Origin: Coraliomargarita sinensis
GTDB taxonomy: Bacteria > Verrucomicrobiota > Verrucomicrobiia > Opitutales > Coraliomargaritaceae
Length of the DNA stretch: 64,000 bases
NCBI RefSeq assembly: GCF_003185655.1
Contig: NZ_QHJQ01000010.1
Location: forward strand, 1-64,000
Direction: 5' to 3'
The notes beneath the pieces were generated by a model. It searched no databases. It was not told where the DNA came from and saw only the letters and a list, made by a program, of their open reading frames with translations. Below are positions 37,120-45,151 of this stretch, one piece after another. Every line of letters starts with the position of its first letter. Position 1 is the first letter of the stretch. The translations under genes were made by a program, and so were the position numbers.

Positions 37120-39492
37120 GTGAGCCGGACCAGACAACTCATCGCCTACGCGGTACTCATTGCCATGTCTGCCGGGCTCTGGGTTGCTCTAAGCCTATCC
37201 GGTCTCTTGGACGGTGTGGAGCAGGAGGCTCTTCGTTGGCGTTACCTTGTGCGTGGGGAGAAAGTCTCGGGGGCACCGATTGTTTTCGTCAATGTGGATC
37301 CGAAGACGGTGGCCAAAATGGGAGATAAGCCTTGGGACCGTTTAAATTTCGCCCAGACGGTCGAGGCCCTGCTTGGACCCGGAAAGGCTCGGGCGGTTGG
37401 GGTCGATATTATTTTCTCGCCCATGGGCACCGGCTCTTTGCTCGACGTAAAGCGGGCGCGGAAAGGTGATCTGCGCTTCGGGCAAGTGGTGGCTCGCTAC
37501 TCCGATAAGTTGGTACTTGCGGCAGCCTACACGGGCACAAGCGGAGGTCTGTCGGAATTACCCCTTCGCCGTAATGGGTTTACGGATCCGCCGGACGTGC
37601 CTTTCCCGGAGGCGCCGACATTTCCCATTATTACATTTGATACCGGTCGCCTGGGGTTGGCCAACGTGGATGAAGAGCTCAACCGGGGCGATGTGCCCCA
37701 CATGCTCCCCGCGATTATTGAGGCCGAGGGCGAAGGCTTTAGTCGGCATTTGATTAACGGGCAGCGGCGTTATTTTTACCATATTCTCAACGATCCGGAA
37801 ATCGTGCTGGAGGGTGGCAATATGCAATTAAAGGACGCCGATGGATTTGCGCTCGATCCGATCCCGGCTCATAGCTCGCATCGGCTGCTAAGTTTGGGTT
37901 TGGAAGTTTTTCTTGCTGCTCATGACCTTGATTCAGAAGCAGTCGAGTGGTCCGGGAGTGCTCTGCGCATCCGCAGGGAGGGCTCGATCTTTCGCGAAAT
38001 ACCGCTGATCCAGGGGCAGACGATTGAGGTCAATTGGTTCAGGGACTGGGCGGACCAAGGCGCCGGGCTACACTACAGCATGGCGGATGTGCTCGAAGCG
38101 GCCAATACGCTTGGGGCGGCGGCCGCGGCAGGCGATGCTGCCGCAGTATCCGAGTGGGAGGCTTGGTTCGAGCGCTTCCACGACAAGGTTATTTTTATCG
38201 GGGGTGTGGATGCCACCTTAAAGGACCTCGCGCCCACGCCTTTTAGCCGTGCGCCTATGCCCAAGGTCGGGCTGCACGCCAACGTCTACCGAACCGTTCA
38301 AGAGCAGGCTTATGTTTCCCGGGTTCAAGGGATCGGTTCGTCTCTGATTGTTTTTCTCCTCACCATCATGGTGTCGGTCCTGATTCTGTGGAGCGGCCGG
38401 GGGCGGGTGTGGACCCGTGCCGGAGGCGTGGTTGCGCTTCTCGCTTACACCGGTCTGGTTTTTTATGCCTTTAATTACGGGTCCTGTATCCTGCCGCTGA
38501 TCGCGCCGGTGGGTGGTGCCGCGACTGCAACTTTGCTTGTCGTCGTTTTTAAGTTGAGCGTGGAGGAGTGGCAGCGTCGGCGTATCAAAACGCTCTTCGG
38601 GGCCTATGTTTCGCCCAGCCTCGTCGAGGAAATGGTGGAGTCGGAGCGCGACCCCGAGCTTGGAGGCACGGAAGTCCAGGTCACTGCGCTCTTTTCCGAT
38701 GTTGAGGGCTTCTCCGCGATCTCGGAGGAACTCAGTCCGAGTGATCTCGTGGCACTGATGAATGAATACCTGGGCGCCATGACCCAAACCTTTCAGGAGC
38801 AGCAGGGTACCCTGGATAAATATATTGGCGATGCCATCGTCACCATGTTCGGGATGCCTTACCCGGTCGAAGATCATGCCATTAAGGCATGCTACTCGGC
38901 CGTACGGATGCAGGAGCGGCATGCCGAATTGCGTCTGCACTGGGCGCAGGAAGGTAAATGGCCGGAGAAGGTGCTGAAGATGCGCACGCGCATTGGCATT
39001 AATACCGGTGAGGCTGTTATCGGCAACATGGGCAGCAAGATGCGATTCACCTATACCATGATGGGCGACTCGGTGAATCTCGCCGCCCGCTGCGAAAGCG
39101 GGGCCAAGAGCTACGGTGTCTATACCATGATCACTGAAGACACCCTGAAGGCCGCTCTGGCGCACGGCGGCAGCCTGGATTACCGCAAATTGGACCGAAT
39201 CATCGTCAAGGGTCGCAGCCAGCCGGTCGATATCTTCGAGCTCTGGGACGGTACCTTGGACGAAGCCAAGCGAAAGTCCTGCAAGAAGGCCTATGAGGAA
39301 GCTCTGGACGCTTATTTCGCCGGGCGGTGGGAATCGGCATTATCCGGTTTCGAGGCCAGCCTGCCGCATGAGCCGTGCCGCGAGTTTGCCCCGACCACTC
39401 CTTCCGAGGTCCTTGCGGCCCGCTGCCGGGAATTTATCGAGCACGGCGCGCCCGATCCCTGGGACGGCGTCTATCGCATGACCTCAAAATAG
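37120..39492 (+). CDS. CHASE2-domain class III adenylate/guanylate cyclase
   Basis: A 790-residue membrane receptor-cyclase. An N-terminal helix is followed by a periplasmic CHASE2 sensor (about 35-390, with FVNVDPKTVAKMGDKPWDR and VIFIGGVDATLKDLAPTPF). Three membrane helices (about 400-478) lead to a class III catalytic domain (about 510-690). The metal Asp residues are in ALFSDVEGFSAISEE and KYIGDAIVTMFG; MGDSVNLAARCE holds the conserved Asn and Arg. The set is complete, so it should be active. The nucleotide is probably ATP but this is inferred. The C-terminal tail (about 710-790) looks helical. It starts with GTG, 18 bp after the FecR gene. Confidence 0.92.
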   Translation: MSRTRQLIAYAVLIAMSAGLWVALSLSGLLDGVEQEALRWRYLVRGEKVSGAPIVFVNVDPKTVAKMGDKPWDRLNFAQTVEALLGPGKARAVGVDIIFSPMGTGSLLDVKRARKGDLRFGQVVARYSDKLVLAAAYTGTSGGLSELPLRRNGFTDPPDVPFPEAPTFPIITFDTGRLGLANVDEELNRGDVPHMLPAIIEAEGEGFSRHLINGQRRYFYHILNDPEIVLEGGNMQLKDADGFALDPIPAHSSHRLLSLGLEVFLAAHDLDSEAVEWSGSALRIRREGSIFREIPLIQGQTIEVNWFRDWADQGAGLHYSMADVLEAANTLGAAAAAGDAAAVSEWEAWFERFHDKVIFIGGVDATLKDLAPTPFSRAPMPKVGLHANVYRTVQEQAYVSRVQGIGSSLIVFLLTIMVSVLILWSGRGRVWTRAGGVVALLAYTGLVFYAFNYGSCILPLIAPVGGAATATLLVVVFKLSVEEWQRRRIKTLFGAYVSPSLVEEMVESERDPELGGTEVQVTALFSDVEGFSAISEELSPSDLVALMNEYLGAMTQTFQEQQGTLDKYIGDAIVTMFGMPYPVEDHAIKACYSAVRMQERHAELRLHWAQEGKWPEKVLKMRTRIGINTGEAVIGNMGSKMRFTYTMMGDSVNLAARCESGAKSYGVYTMITEDTLKAALAHGGSLDYRKLDRIIVKGRSQPVDIFELWDGTLDEAKRKSCKKAYEEALDAYFAGRWESALSGFEASLPHEPCREFAPTTPSEVLAARCREFIEHGAPDPWDGVYRMTSK

Positions 39493-39496
39493 CCGT

Positions 39497-39817
39497 TCAA
39501 TACCGCGGCGTCCCGGGATCCACTTCCAGCGACCAGCTGTGAATGCCCCCGGCCAGATTCAAAACTTTCTTAAAGCCCTTGGCTTCCAGATACTGCTGTA
39601 CGTTGGCACTGCGCATGCCGTGGTGGCAAAAAACCACCATGGTTTCGTCTTTTGGCAGCGAATCCGCCCGCTCCGGAATCTCGCCCATCGGAATGTGCAA
39701 GGCCCCCTCGATCCGGCAGATGGCCAGCTCCGAGTCTTCCCGCACATCGAGAAAGGTCACCTTCGGGTCGGTATCACGTAATTTAGCCGCGTGGGTCGCA
39801 CTGATTTCCTTGTTCAT
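39497..39817 (-). CDS. Single-domain rhodanese-like protein
   Basis: A 106-residue rhodanese domain, probably a sulfurtransferase. It has [20 protein letters not shown] (about 20-39), [10 protein letters not shown], the active-site loop CHHGMRS (about 74-80) with Cys present, and NLAGGIHSW. Six-residue loops of this kind favour sulfur over phosphorus substrates. Its 3' end is only 4 bp from the convergent cyclase gene. It is divergent from kdsB with a 30-bp gap. Confidence 0.92.
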   Translation of the reverse strand: MNKEISATHAAKLRDTDPKVTFLDVREDSELAICRIEGALHIPMGEIPERADSLPKDETMVVFCHHGMRSANVQQYLEAKGFKKVLNLAGGIHSWSLEVDPGTPRY

Positions 39818-39847
39818 TGCCGATCTTTCATGATGATTGGGGGCAAG

Positions 39848-40600
39848 ATGTCAAAGACGCCTGTTATAATTGTGCCCACCCGGCTCACGTCCTCCCGCTT
39901 CCCGCGCAAGCTGCTTCACCCCGTTCAGGGCAAACCGGTTATTCTCTGGACAGCGGAGCGCATTCGCGAGGTGGCTCCGGAGTTCCCGCTTTATTTTGCG
40001 GTGGACGATGCCGAGTTGGAAGACTGTCTCGGCGCCGCCGGCTACCAAACCGTGATGACTCGTCCCGATCATCCCAGTGGGACGGATCGACTCGCCGAAG
40101 CCAATGCCAGCGTCGGCGCGTCGGCCGTCATCAACGTGCAGGGCGACGAACCCCTCGTCACCGGCGAGCAGATCCGCGCCCTCGCCGCCGGCCTCAAAGG
40201 TGGCGCTGCCATGTCCACGCTTGCGGTCCGCTTCGAGCGGCCGGAGGACTTTGCCAATCCCAATCAGGTCAAAGTCGTCCGCGACCGCGCCGGCCTTGCG
40301 CTCTATTTCTCGCGCTCGCCTATTCCCTTCGCCCGCGATCAGCAGGGGCAAATCGACGTCGCCTGGCTTTCGGAGCATCTGGTCTACCGTCATCTCGGGC
40401 TCTACGCCTACACCGCTGATTTCCTATCCGCATTTTCCTCCCTGGAGCCGGGCTATCTGGAAGAGCTGGAAAAACTCGAGCAGCTCCGCGCCATGGAGCA
40501 TGGGTACAAAATCCACGTCGGGATTACCGACCAGCCGACCATCGGAATCGATACACCCGAGGATGTGGCTGCCTTTGAAGCGGCCTTGAAGAAAATTTAG
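39848..40600 (+). CDS. kdsB: 3-deoxy-manno-octulosonate cytidylyltransferase
   Basis: KdsB activates Kdo as CMP-Kdo for lipid A inner-core synthesis. The 250-residue protein opens [20 protein letters not shown] with the P-loop-like signature and contains [12 protein letters not shown]. It also has [16 protein letters not shown] (about 77-92), [10 protein letters not shown] (about 102-111), [12 protein letters not shown] and [15 protein letters not shown] 39848 is chosen because it gives the family start and has gggggc upstream. The longer frame begins within the divergent rhodanese gene. It implies a Kdo-bearing LPS. Confidence 0.95.
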   Translation: MSKTPVIIVPTRLTSSRFPRKLLHPVQGKPVILWTAERIREVAPEFPLYFAVDDAELEDCLGAAGYQTVMTRPDHPSGTDRLAEANASVGASAVINVQGDEPLVTGEQIRALAAGLKGGAAMSTLAVRFERPEDFANPNQVKVVRDRAGLALYFSRSPIPFARDQQGQIDVAWLSEHLVYRHLGLYAYTADFLSAFSSLEPGYLEELEKLEQLRAMEHGYKIHVGITDQPTIGIDTPEDVAAFEAALKKI

Positions 40601-40931
40601 CCTCGGTGGCCTCCGTCTGCGCTTTTCCAAGCTACGCCGGACAGGACGCCGGACATGGTCGCTGGTGACAGCGGGGCCCGGTGCGGTTTGATCTTCTTCC
40701 TCGTGTCTCGCTCACCCCAAAACTGAGTTTTGACTTGTGCGGGCGTAATCCAATGGAGCCTCAGGCGACGTGGCCTTGCTCGCTTGTGACAGCGGGGTCG
40801 ACCGAATTCTTAGACATTATTTATGACCGGAAAAGTAATCCGTTCAGTAAATAAAATGTGAACTCAGTTTTCACGATGCTTCATGCTTTATATTTTGCCC
40901 TGAAGGCATGAACCTAGCAGAGGTTTGAATT
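40601..40931. other. Spacer with degenerate dispersed repeats
   Basis: This 331-bp spacer between kdsB and a PEP-CTERM gene has no gene. The first 80 bp (cctccgtctgcgcttttcca, then gctacgccggacaggacgcc) resembles 24311-24372. The motif tgacagcgggg occurs twice (near 40667 and 40788). A gtgcggtttgatc string recurs at about 47317. Confidence 0.5.
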
Positions 40932-41720
40932 ATGTCCTTGATCAGAAAAACACTCATTTTTTTAGCGGGCGGAGCTTTGGTGTGCGCGGCGACAGCCAAT
41001 GCCAATGAGATCTTTCGGGAAAATTTTGAATTTCCCAATGTGACGGAGACCACCGAGCCGAAATTCACCAGCGAGCGAAGGCCCGGCGCATGGGTGGTGG
41101 GGCCGATCAACCCGGATACCGGCAATCTCGTCTACGGGGCGGAACGGCAGGGGATTGTCGATGCGGTCAACAACGCTTTCTCCGCCTCAGTCGGAAACAA
41201 TCAGGCCTATGCCTTCCGCTACACCGCCTCACCTCAAATTGTCTCATCGGAAGCAGCTTTCCGCATCACCCTGGAAGAGGGGTCGGTCTACACGCTCTCC
41301 TTTGATGTACAGCAGGACCGGAACGACAATGAGGACCCCTCCGTCGCCATGGGTTACGACGCTTACATTCTCGCTTTCAATCCCGGCGCCGACCGCGGGG
41401 AGGACCTGGGCGGGAAAAAACGGGACATGCCGGACAAGGAGCATACCATTTTGGGCCAAGCCACCGGAACCGTCGACGCCGGGCCGTCCTTTTCCCGGGT
41501 CACGCTGACCTACACCGGCTTGCCCGCCGACAGCGAGCACTTCGGCAAGGACATCGGGATCGCCTTCAAAGACCTCTGGATGGGTAATCCGGACTCTAAC
41601 ATCTCCTCTGGCGTGATCGATAACATCAACTTTACCGTGGACCGGATTCCGGAGCCTTCGGCCTTGGTTTTCGGGATACTGGCCTTGTGTGCCGGTTTTC
41701 GCCGTCGTTGCTGCAGCTAG
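40932..41720 (+). CDS. PEP-CTERM sorting-domain protein
   Basis: A 262-residue exported protein with a signal peptide (1-26, ending ANA-NE). The body is beta-rich and lectin-like (FRENFEFPNV at the start; TLSFDVQQDRNDNEDPSVAM). A classical PEP-CTERM tail closes it: IPEPSALVFGILALCAGFRR (about 239-258), then a basic end. Such tails are cut by an exosortase, and the proteins are placed in the envelope or extracellular polymer. Its function is otherwise unknown. No exosortase is in the window. Confidence 0.88.
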   Translation: MSLIRKTLIFLAGGALVCAATANANEIFRENFEFPNVTETTEPKFTSERRPGAWVVGPINPDTGNLVYGAERQGIVDAVNNAFSASVGNNQAYAFRYTASPQIVSSEAAFRITLEEGSVYTLSFDVQQDRNDNEDPSVAMGYDAYILAFNPGADRGEDLGGKKRDMPDKEHTILGQATGTVDAGPSFSRVTLTYTGLPADSEHFGKDIGIAFKDLWMGNPDSNISSGVIDNINFTVDRIPEPSALVFGILALCAGFRRRCCS

Positions 41721-41746
41721 CCGATTCGAAAAGGAGCGTCTCTTTT

Positions 41747-42832
41747 TTATGTCTCGCCCGTTTGGGCACGCGCCCCCGGCACCGGACCGATCGTCCCGCC
41801 TTCCAGGATGCTGGCCGGGGTGTAGACCTGCTTATTATTCACTTTCCCGCGACTAACTTTTCTCACCCATTTGACAATATGCTGCACCACCGGGTCGGAG
41901 GGCCAGTTGATGCAGGTCACGTGGGGGGCGCACATTTCAAAAACTATGTCGTTGTCGGTGCAGCAGATGGAGATTTGCTCGGGGATGGAAATGCCGCGTC
42001 GCGAAAGCTCGAGCAGGGCCGCCACGAAAAACTGGCTTTCCTCGATGATCAGTGCGGTCGGGGGTGTCACTTTAAAAAGTCCGTCCAGGCACTCCTGAAA
42101 GCCTCTGGCATTACTCTTCCAGTCGGGCAGGTTGTAACTGCCCGCTTTAATGCCGTTGGCTTGCAGCGTTTCCAAATAGACCCGTTCGAAGAGGCCCAGG
42201 CTGGGGTGTAAGCGCTCCTCCCGACTGAACATGACGATGCGCTCATGTCCCAGCGAGATGAGCTTTTGGGTTAATTCCCGAATGGCCCCGATCTTATCGG
42301 GCCCTGCACCGGCAATCGGGACCTCGCGCCGACGGCCAAACAGCGCTATTGTGGCGAAGGGTTGGGTGGCGAACCATTCCAGTATCTCCTTTGAGGCCGC
42401 GGTCGGGATCCAAACATCCGAGGGATTCGCCCGGACAAAGCGCTTCACCTTCTCGAGGTCCATGCCCATGCTGGTCAAGCTGCGTCTGGAAAATTCCAGA
42501 GTGTGGCCGGCCGCCGTCAGCAGGCTCTGCAGTTTTTGAATATAGAGCTTGTCCTTCACCCCTTCATCATAAAGGAGAAGAGTGATTTTTAACCCCCTCC
42601 GCCGCTGTTTCTCGGACAGGACGATCTTTCGCGGCCGCCCGGCCCCCTGGGATTGGACAACGCCCTGTTCCTCCAGCAGCTGAATGGCCGCCGTGATCGT
42701 CTTACGGTCGATCCCGGTTTCTTTGGACAGCGCCGGCGTGCCCGGAAGGTTTCGGTCCCAGCGACCGCGCAGGATCAGTTTCTTTAAATGTTGAGCGACC
42801 TGCTCAGAAGGGGAAAGGATGTCGAAGGGCAT
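41747..42832 (-). CDS. GntR/LacI-hybrid transcriptional regulator
   Basis: A 361-residue repressor. The N-terminal winged helix (about 8-75) is of the GntR type (SEQVAQHLKKLILRGRW, then PALSKETGIDRKTITAAIQL). The C-terminal domain (about 85-345) is a periplasmic-binding-protein-like sensor of the LacI/AraR type, with LGHERIVMFSREERLHPSLG and CCTDNDIVFEMCAPHVTCIN. The ligand is probably a sugar, by family. It is convergent with the first PEP-CTERM gene and divergent from the second, so it might regulate the latter; that is only context. Confidence 0.88.
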   Translation of the reverse strand: MPFDILSPSEQVAQHLKKLILRGRWDRNLPGTPALSKETGIDRKTITAAIQLLEEQGVVQSQGAGRPRKIVLSEKQRRRGLKITLLLYDEGVKDKLYIQKLQSLLTAAGHTLEFSRRSLTSMGMDLEKVKRFVRANPSDVWIPTAASKEILEWFATQPFATIALFGRRREVPIAGAGPDKIGAIRELTQKLISLGHERIVMFSREERLHPSLGLFERVYLETLQANGIKAGSYNLPDWKSNARGFQECLDGLFKVTPPTALIIEESQFFVAALLELSRRGISIPEQISICCTDNDIVFEMCAPHVTCINWPSDPVVQHIVKWVRKVSRGKVNNKQVYTPASILEGGTIGPVPGARAQTGET

Positions 42833-42994
42833 GGCTCTTTTTGATTTTTAGAGGCTATTTTTGAGAATAATGTCGTAAAGGCGAGGTTTTTCCTGTCCGG
42901 ATAAGGGCAGGTGGGTAGGGCTGTTATTGTCTTGAAAAAAAGATCAGGGTGTGATTGTGTTACTAACAGTCGCTGTTTATGTAGTCTAATCTCT

Positions 42995-43786
42995 ATGAAT
43001 GACTTACCATTCATTCCCACACTTTCAGCAGTATTCTTGGCTGTTAGCGCGCTTAGCGCCCAGACGCTTTTCTACGAAGGTTTTGATTATAATACTGGCG
43101 ATCTTTCTACTGAGACTTCAGGTGTATGGAGCGACAATGGTTCAACCATCGAGAGTCCGGGCATGTCTTGGGGGTCGCTTTCTGTTGTAGGCAACAAGGT
43201 TACCATGTCTGACGATTCTTCATGGACTGATATTGGCAGCACTTTTGACACATTCATGGATGACGGTGACACGCTTTGGTTCAGCGTGATTATCAACACG
43301 ATTTCAGGCTCCAATCCTGATTTCGCTTTCGCCCTCAGTACTGACGAAGGAAATGATACAAATAACGTTCCTCTTCAAAACTCTGGCGATGGAATTGGTT
43401 TTCGTATTAAGGGTGGGCTGGAAGCGGCCACTTGGAGCGGAGGAGTTGTTAGCTCATCTAGCGGCGTAGGATATACCTCTGGAACTGACCTTTTCGTGGT
43501 TGGTGAAATTATTTTTGGCGCTACCGATACCATCAATATCTATACCCCTGGCACTGATCTGGTTCTGGGCGATGTCCAACAAACCGTATCGGCGTCTTTG
43601 ACCCAGAGCAACTTCGACACTATCACATTTTGGAACAAAACGTCTGATCCTCGTGCCGAAACTGACGAAATCCGCTTTGGCATATCGTATGCCGATGTCA
43701 CTCCTGTCCCGGAACCCGGCACCTTCGCGCTCCTCGGCGGCTTGCTCGCCTTGACTTCGGTCATGCTGCGCCGCCGTCGCAGCTAA
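42995..43786 (+). CDS. PEP-CTERM sorting-domain protein
   Basis: A 263-residue exported protein from ATG 42995 (MNDLPFIPTLSAVFLAVSAL, a signal peptide cut after SAQT). The body starts LFYEGFDYNTGDL, typical of concanavalin-like extracellular PEP-CTERM proteins. It ends with the sorting signal VPEPGTFALLGGLLALTSVM and an RRRRS tail. The longer frame would add a leader from the spacer. It is followed by a strong terminator, so it is a single-gene transcript. Confidence 0.88.
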   Translation: MNDLPFIPTLSAVFLAVSALSAQTLFYEGFDYNTGDLSTETSGVWSDNGSTIESPGMSWGSLSVVGNKVTMSDDSSWTDIGSTFDTFMDDGDTLWFSVIINTISGSNPDFAFALSTDEGNDTNNVPLQNSGDGIGFRIKGGLEAATWSGGVVSSSSGVGYTSGTDLFVVGEIIFGATDTINIYTPGTDLVLGDVQQTVSASLTQSNFDTITFWNKTSDPRAETDEIRFGISYADVTPVPEPGTFALLGGLLALTSVMLRRRRS

Positions 43787-43808
43787 GGTTGCTGCCATTT
43801 TAAATTTC

Positions 43809-43843
43809 AAAAATCCGCTCCAGCTTCGGAGCGGATTTTTTTG
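43809..43843 (+). terminator. Intrinsic terminator after the PEP-CTERM gene
   Basis: Stem atccgctcc/ggagcggat (43813-43821 with 43828-43836) around a short loop, followed by seven T. An A-run precedes it. Confidence 0.92.
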
Positions 43844-43928
43844 TACTTGGAAACCGCGGCCTGTTGCTGAGGGGTGTGCATGAAGGTTTTGAGTGCCACC
43901 TGCGATGACTAGGGACCTACCACCAAGC

Positions 43929-43963
43929 TTGACTTAGCCAAATAGTTTAAAATACTTGGCTAC
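43929..43963 (+). promoter_or_regulatory. Promoter and palindromic operator of the Phd/PIN operon
   Basis: A ttgact box (43929-43934) is followed 16-17 bp later by aatact (43951-43956). Between and over them lies an inverted repeat: tagccaa (43935-43941) with ttggcta (43956-43962), extending to 10 of 12 matches per arm. Type II antitoxins of this class bind such operators, so autoregulation is likely. The ATG follows one base after the palindrome. Confidence 0.6.
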
Positions 43964-44227
43964 ATGGAGGTGAAGACTGGAGAGCTACGTAACCAATTGA
44001 GCCGTTATCTCAAGCGGGTGCGGCAGACTGGAAATTCCATCATCGTCCTGGACCGCAATCGGCCGGTCGCGGAGATTCGCCCCTACGTGGAAGATGCGGC
44101 ATCGGCTCGCTCCGATGTCTGGGCACGCCGGGCCCAGATTGAGGCCCAACAGGGTGTATTCGACGAGGACTTTGAGCTGCCGGAACGAAAGACCCACGCG
44201 GACAAGCATGCGAATCCCTTGGACTGA
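43964..44227 (+). CDS. Phd/YefM-type antitoxin
   Basis: An 87-residue antitoxin. The N-terminal fold is the Phd/YefM DNA-binding domain: MEVKTGELRNQLSRYLKRVR, then NSIIVLDRNRPVAEIRPY. The C-terminal half is charged and probably wraps around the toxin (about 50-87). Its stop shares an A with the start of the PIN toxin (TGATG). There is no room for a Shine-Dalgarno between the operator palindrome and the ATG. Confidence 0.9.
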   Translation: MEVKTGELRNQLSRYLKRVRQTGNSIIVLDRNRPVAEIRPYVEDAASARSDVWARRAQIEAQQGVFDEDFELPERKTHADKHANPLD

Positions 44228-44637
44228 TGGCGCTTCGCTACCTACTGGATACGTCGGTCTTTTCCCAGCCCATTCGTCCGCAGCCTCTGCCTGTGTGCCA
44301 GAGCCGTTGGCAGCAACAGGGTGATGGCAAGTTGGCTGTGCCCGCCATGGCCATTGCCGAGGTCGAGTATGGTCTGTTTCTCAAGGATTCCGATAAGTTA
44401 TGGAGCGCCTATCGGGCGATACTCAAGGGTCGCCTGCAGGTTTTTGATTTTACGGCCCCAGTGGCTTCGGTCTTTGGAGAGATGAAGGCGAGGCAAAGTC
44501 AGCTCGGCAAATCGGTTGATGATTTCGATCTGAGTATGGCAGCCATCGCCGTTGCGCACAATCTGACCCTTGCCACGTTGAATGTGCGCCATTTTAAATT
44601 GATCGAAGGTTTGGACTGGGAGGATTGGTCGAACTGA
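44227..44637 (+). CDS. PIN-domain (VapC-type) toxin ribonuclease
   Basis: A 136-residue PIN-domain protein, a Mg2+-dependent endoribonuclease of the VapC type. The acidic residues are visible: Asp in RYLLDTSVFSQ (about 4-14), Glu in MAIAEVEYGL (about 40-49), Asp in SVDDFDLSMAAIA (about 97-109), and the last Asn/Arg region TLNVRHFKLIEGL. Its start overlaps the antitoxin stop by one base. All catalytic positions are present, so the pair looks intact. Confidence 0.92.
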   Translation: MALRYLLDTSVFSQPIRPQPLPVCQSRWQQQGDGKLAVPAMAIAEVEYGLFLKDSDKLWSAYRAILKGRLQVFDFTAPVASVFGEMKARQSQLGKSVDDFDLSMAAIAVAHNLTLATLNVRHFKLIEGLDWEDWSN

Positions 44638-44822
44638 AATACGACAAAGAGGAATAGACGAAGGTCTTCCGAAAATGACGAAGCAATTTTTGAACCGCAG
44701 AGTTCGGGGAGAACGCGGAGAACTGAGGGAGAAGGAAATGGGCTATTTGTAGATGTCTGAGAAACGAGCTTTCCGACGAGTCCTCAAGCGTTCAAAGAGA
44801 AACGATATATTCGGTAGAAGTT

Positions 44823-44845
44823 GTCGGGGTGATTCATCCCCCGAC
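44823..44845 (+). repeat. Dispersed hairpin repeat, copy 3
   Basis: Core gtcggggtgattcatccccc gac, identical to the consensus, followed by cgagcgggttaggggctgcg as in copy 1. Confidence 0.85.
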
Positions 44846-44938
44846 CGAGCGGGTTAGGGGCTGCGAATGGGCTTCCGCTTGGAGCGCCCCAATCGGCTGT
44901 GACCTGTCAGGCACGGTGCAAACAAGTCTGCCATTCGG

Positions 44939-44998
44939 GTCGGGGGATGAATCACCCCGAGAACGCAAATAGTCCTCCACGAAAATCTTCGAAGAACC
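44939..44998 (-). repeat. Dispersed hairpin repeat, copy 4
   Basis: Reverse-oriented core gtcgggggatgaatcacccc gag with the family shoulder (tcctccacgaaaatcttcga, then agaacc) that is also seen at copies 1 and 2. Confidence 0.85.
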
Positions 44999-45151
44999 GA
45001 AAAATGAAACCGCTCGGCGAAGCCTCAGCGCGCTCTCCGAACTCTGCGGTTAACGGTTTCTTTTATTTTCTTACACTGACAGCCGTTAACTCGATTATGT
45101 TACCCACCACCGCGCTTGACAAAGCCGCGCTCTGCGCGCCGTATTCTAAGT

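Larger units (their letters stand above)
44638..45151. repeat. Nested inverted-repeat spacer upstream of trpB
   Basis: This 514-bp spacer contains no gene. An outer inverted repeat is built from aaccgcagagttcgg (44693-44707) and its complement ccgaactctgcggtt (45037-45051). Inside it are copies 3 and 4 of the GTCGGGG hairpin repeat, in opposite directions (44823-44845 and 44939-44961). The arrangement is symmetric. Confidence 0.75.

Noticed and set aside
38218..39165. 315-codon minus-strand frame opposite the cyclase gene
   Set aside because: It lies fully within the catalytic region of the cyclase and has no start or family match.
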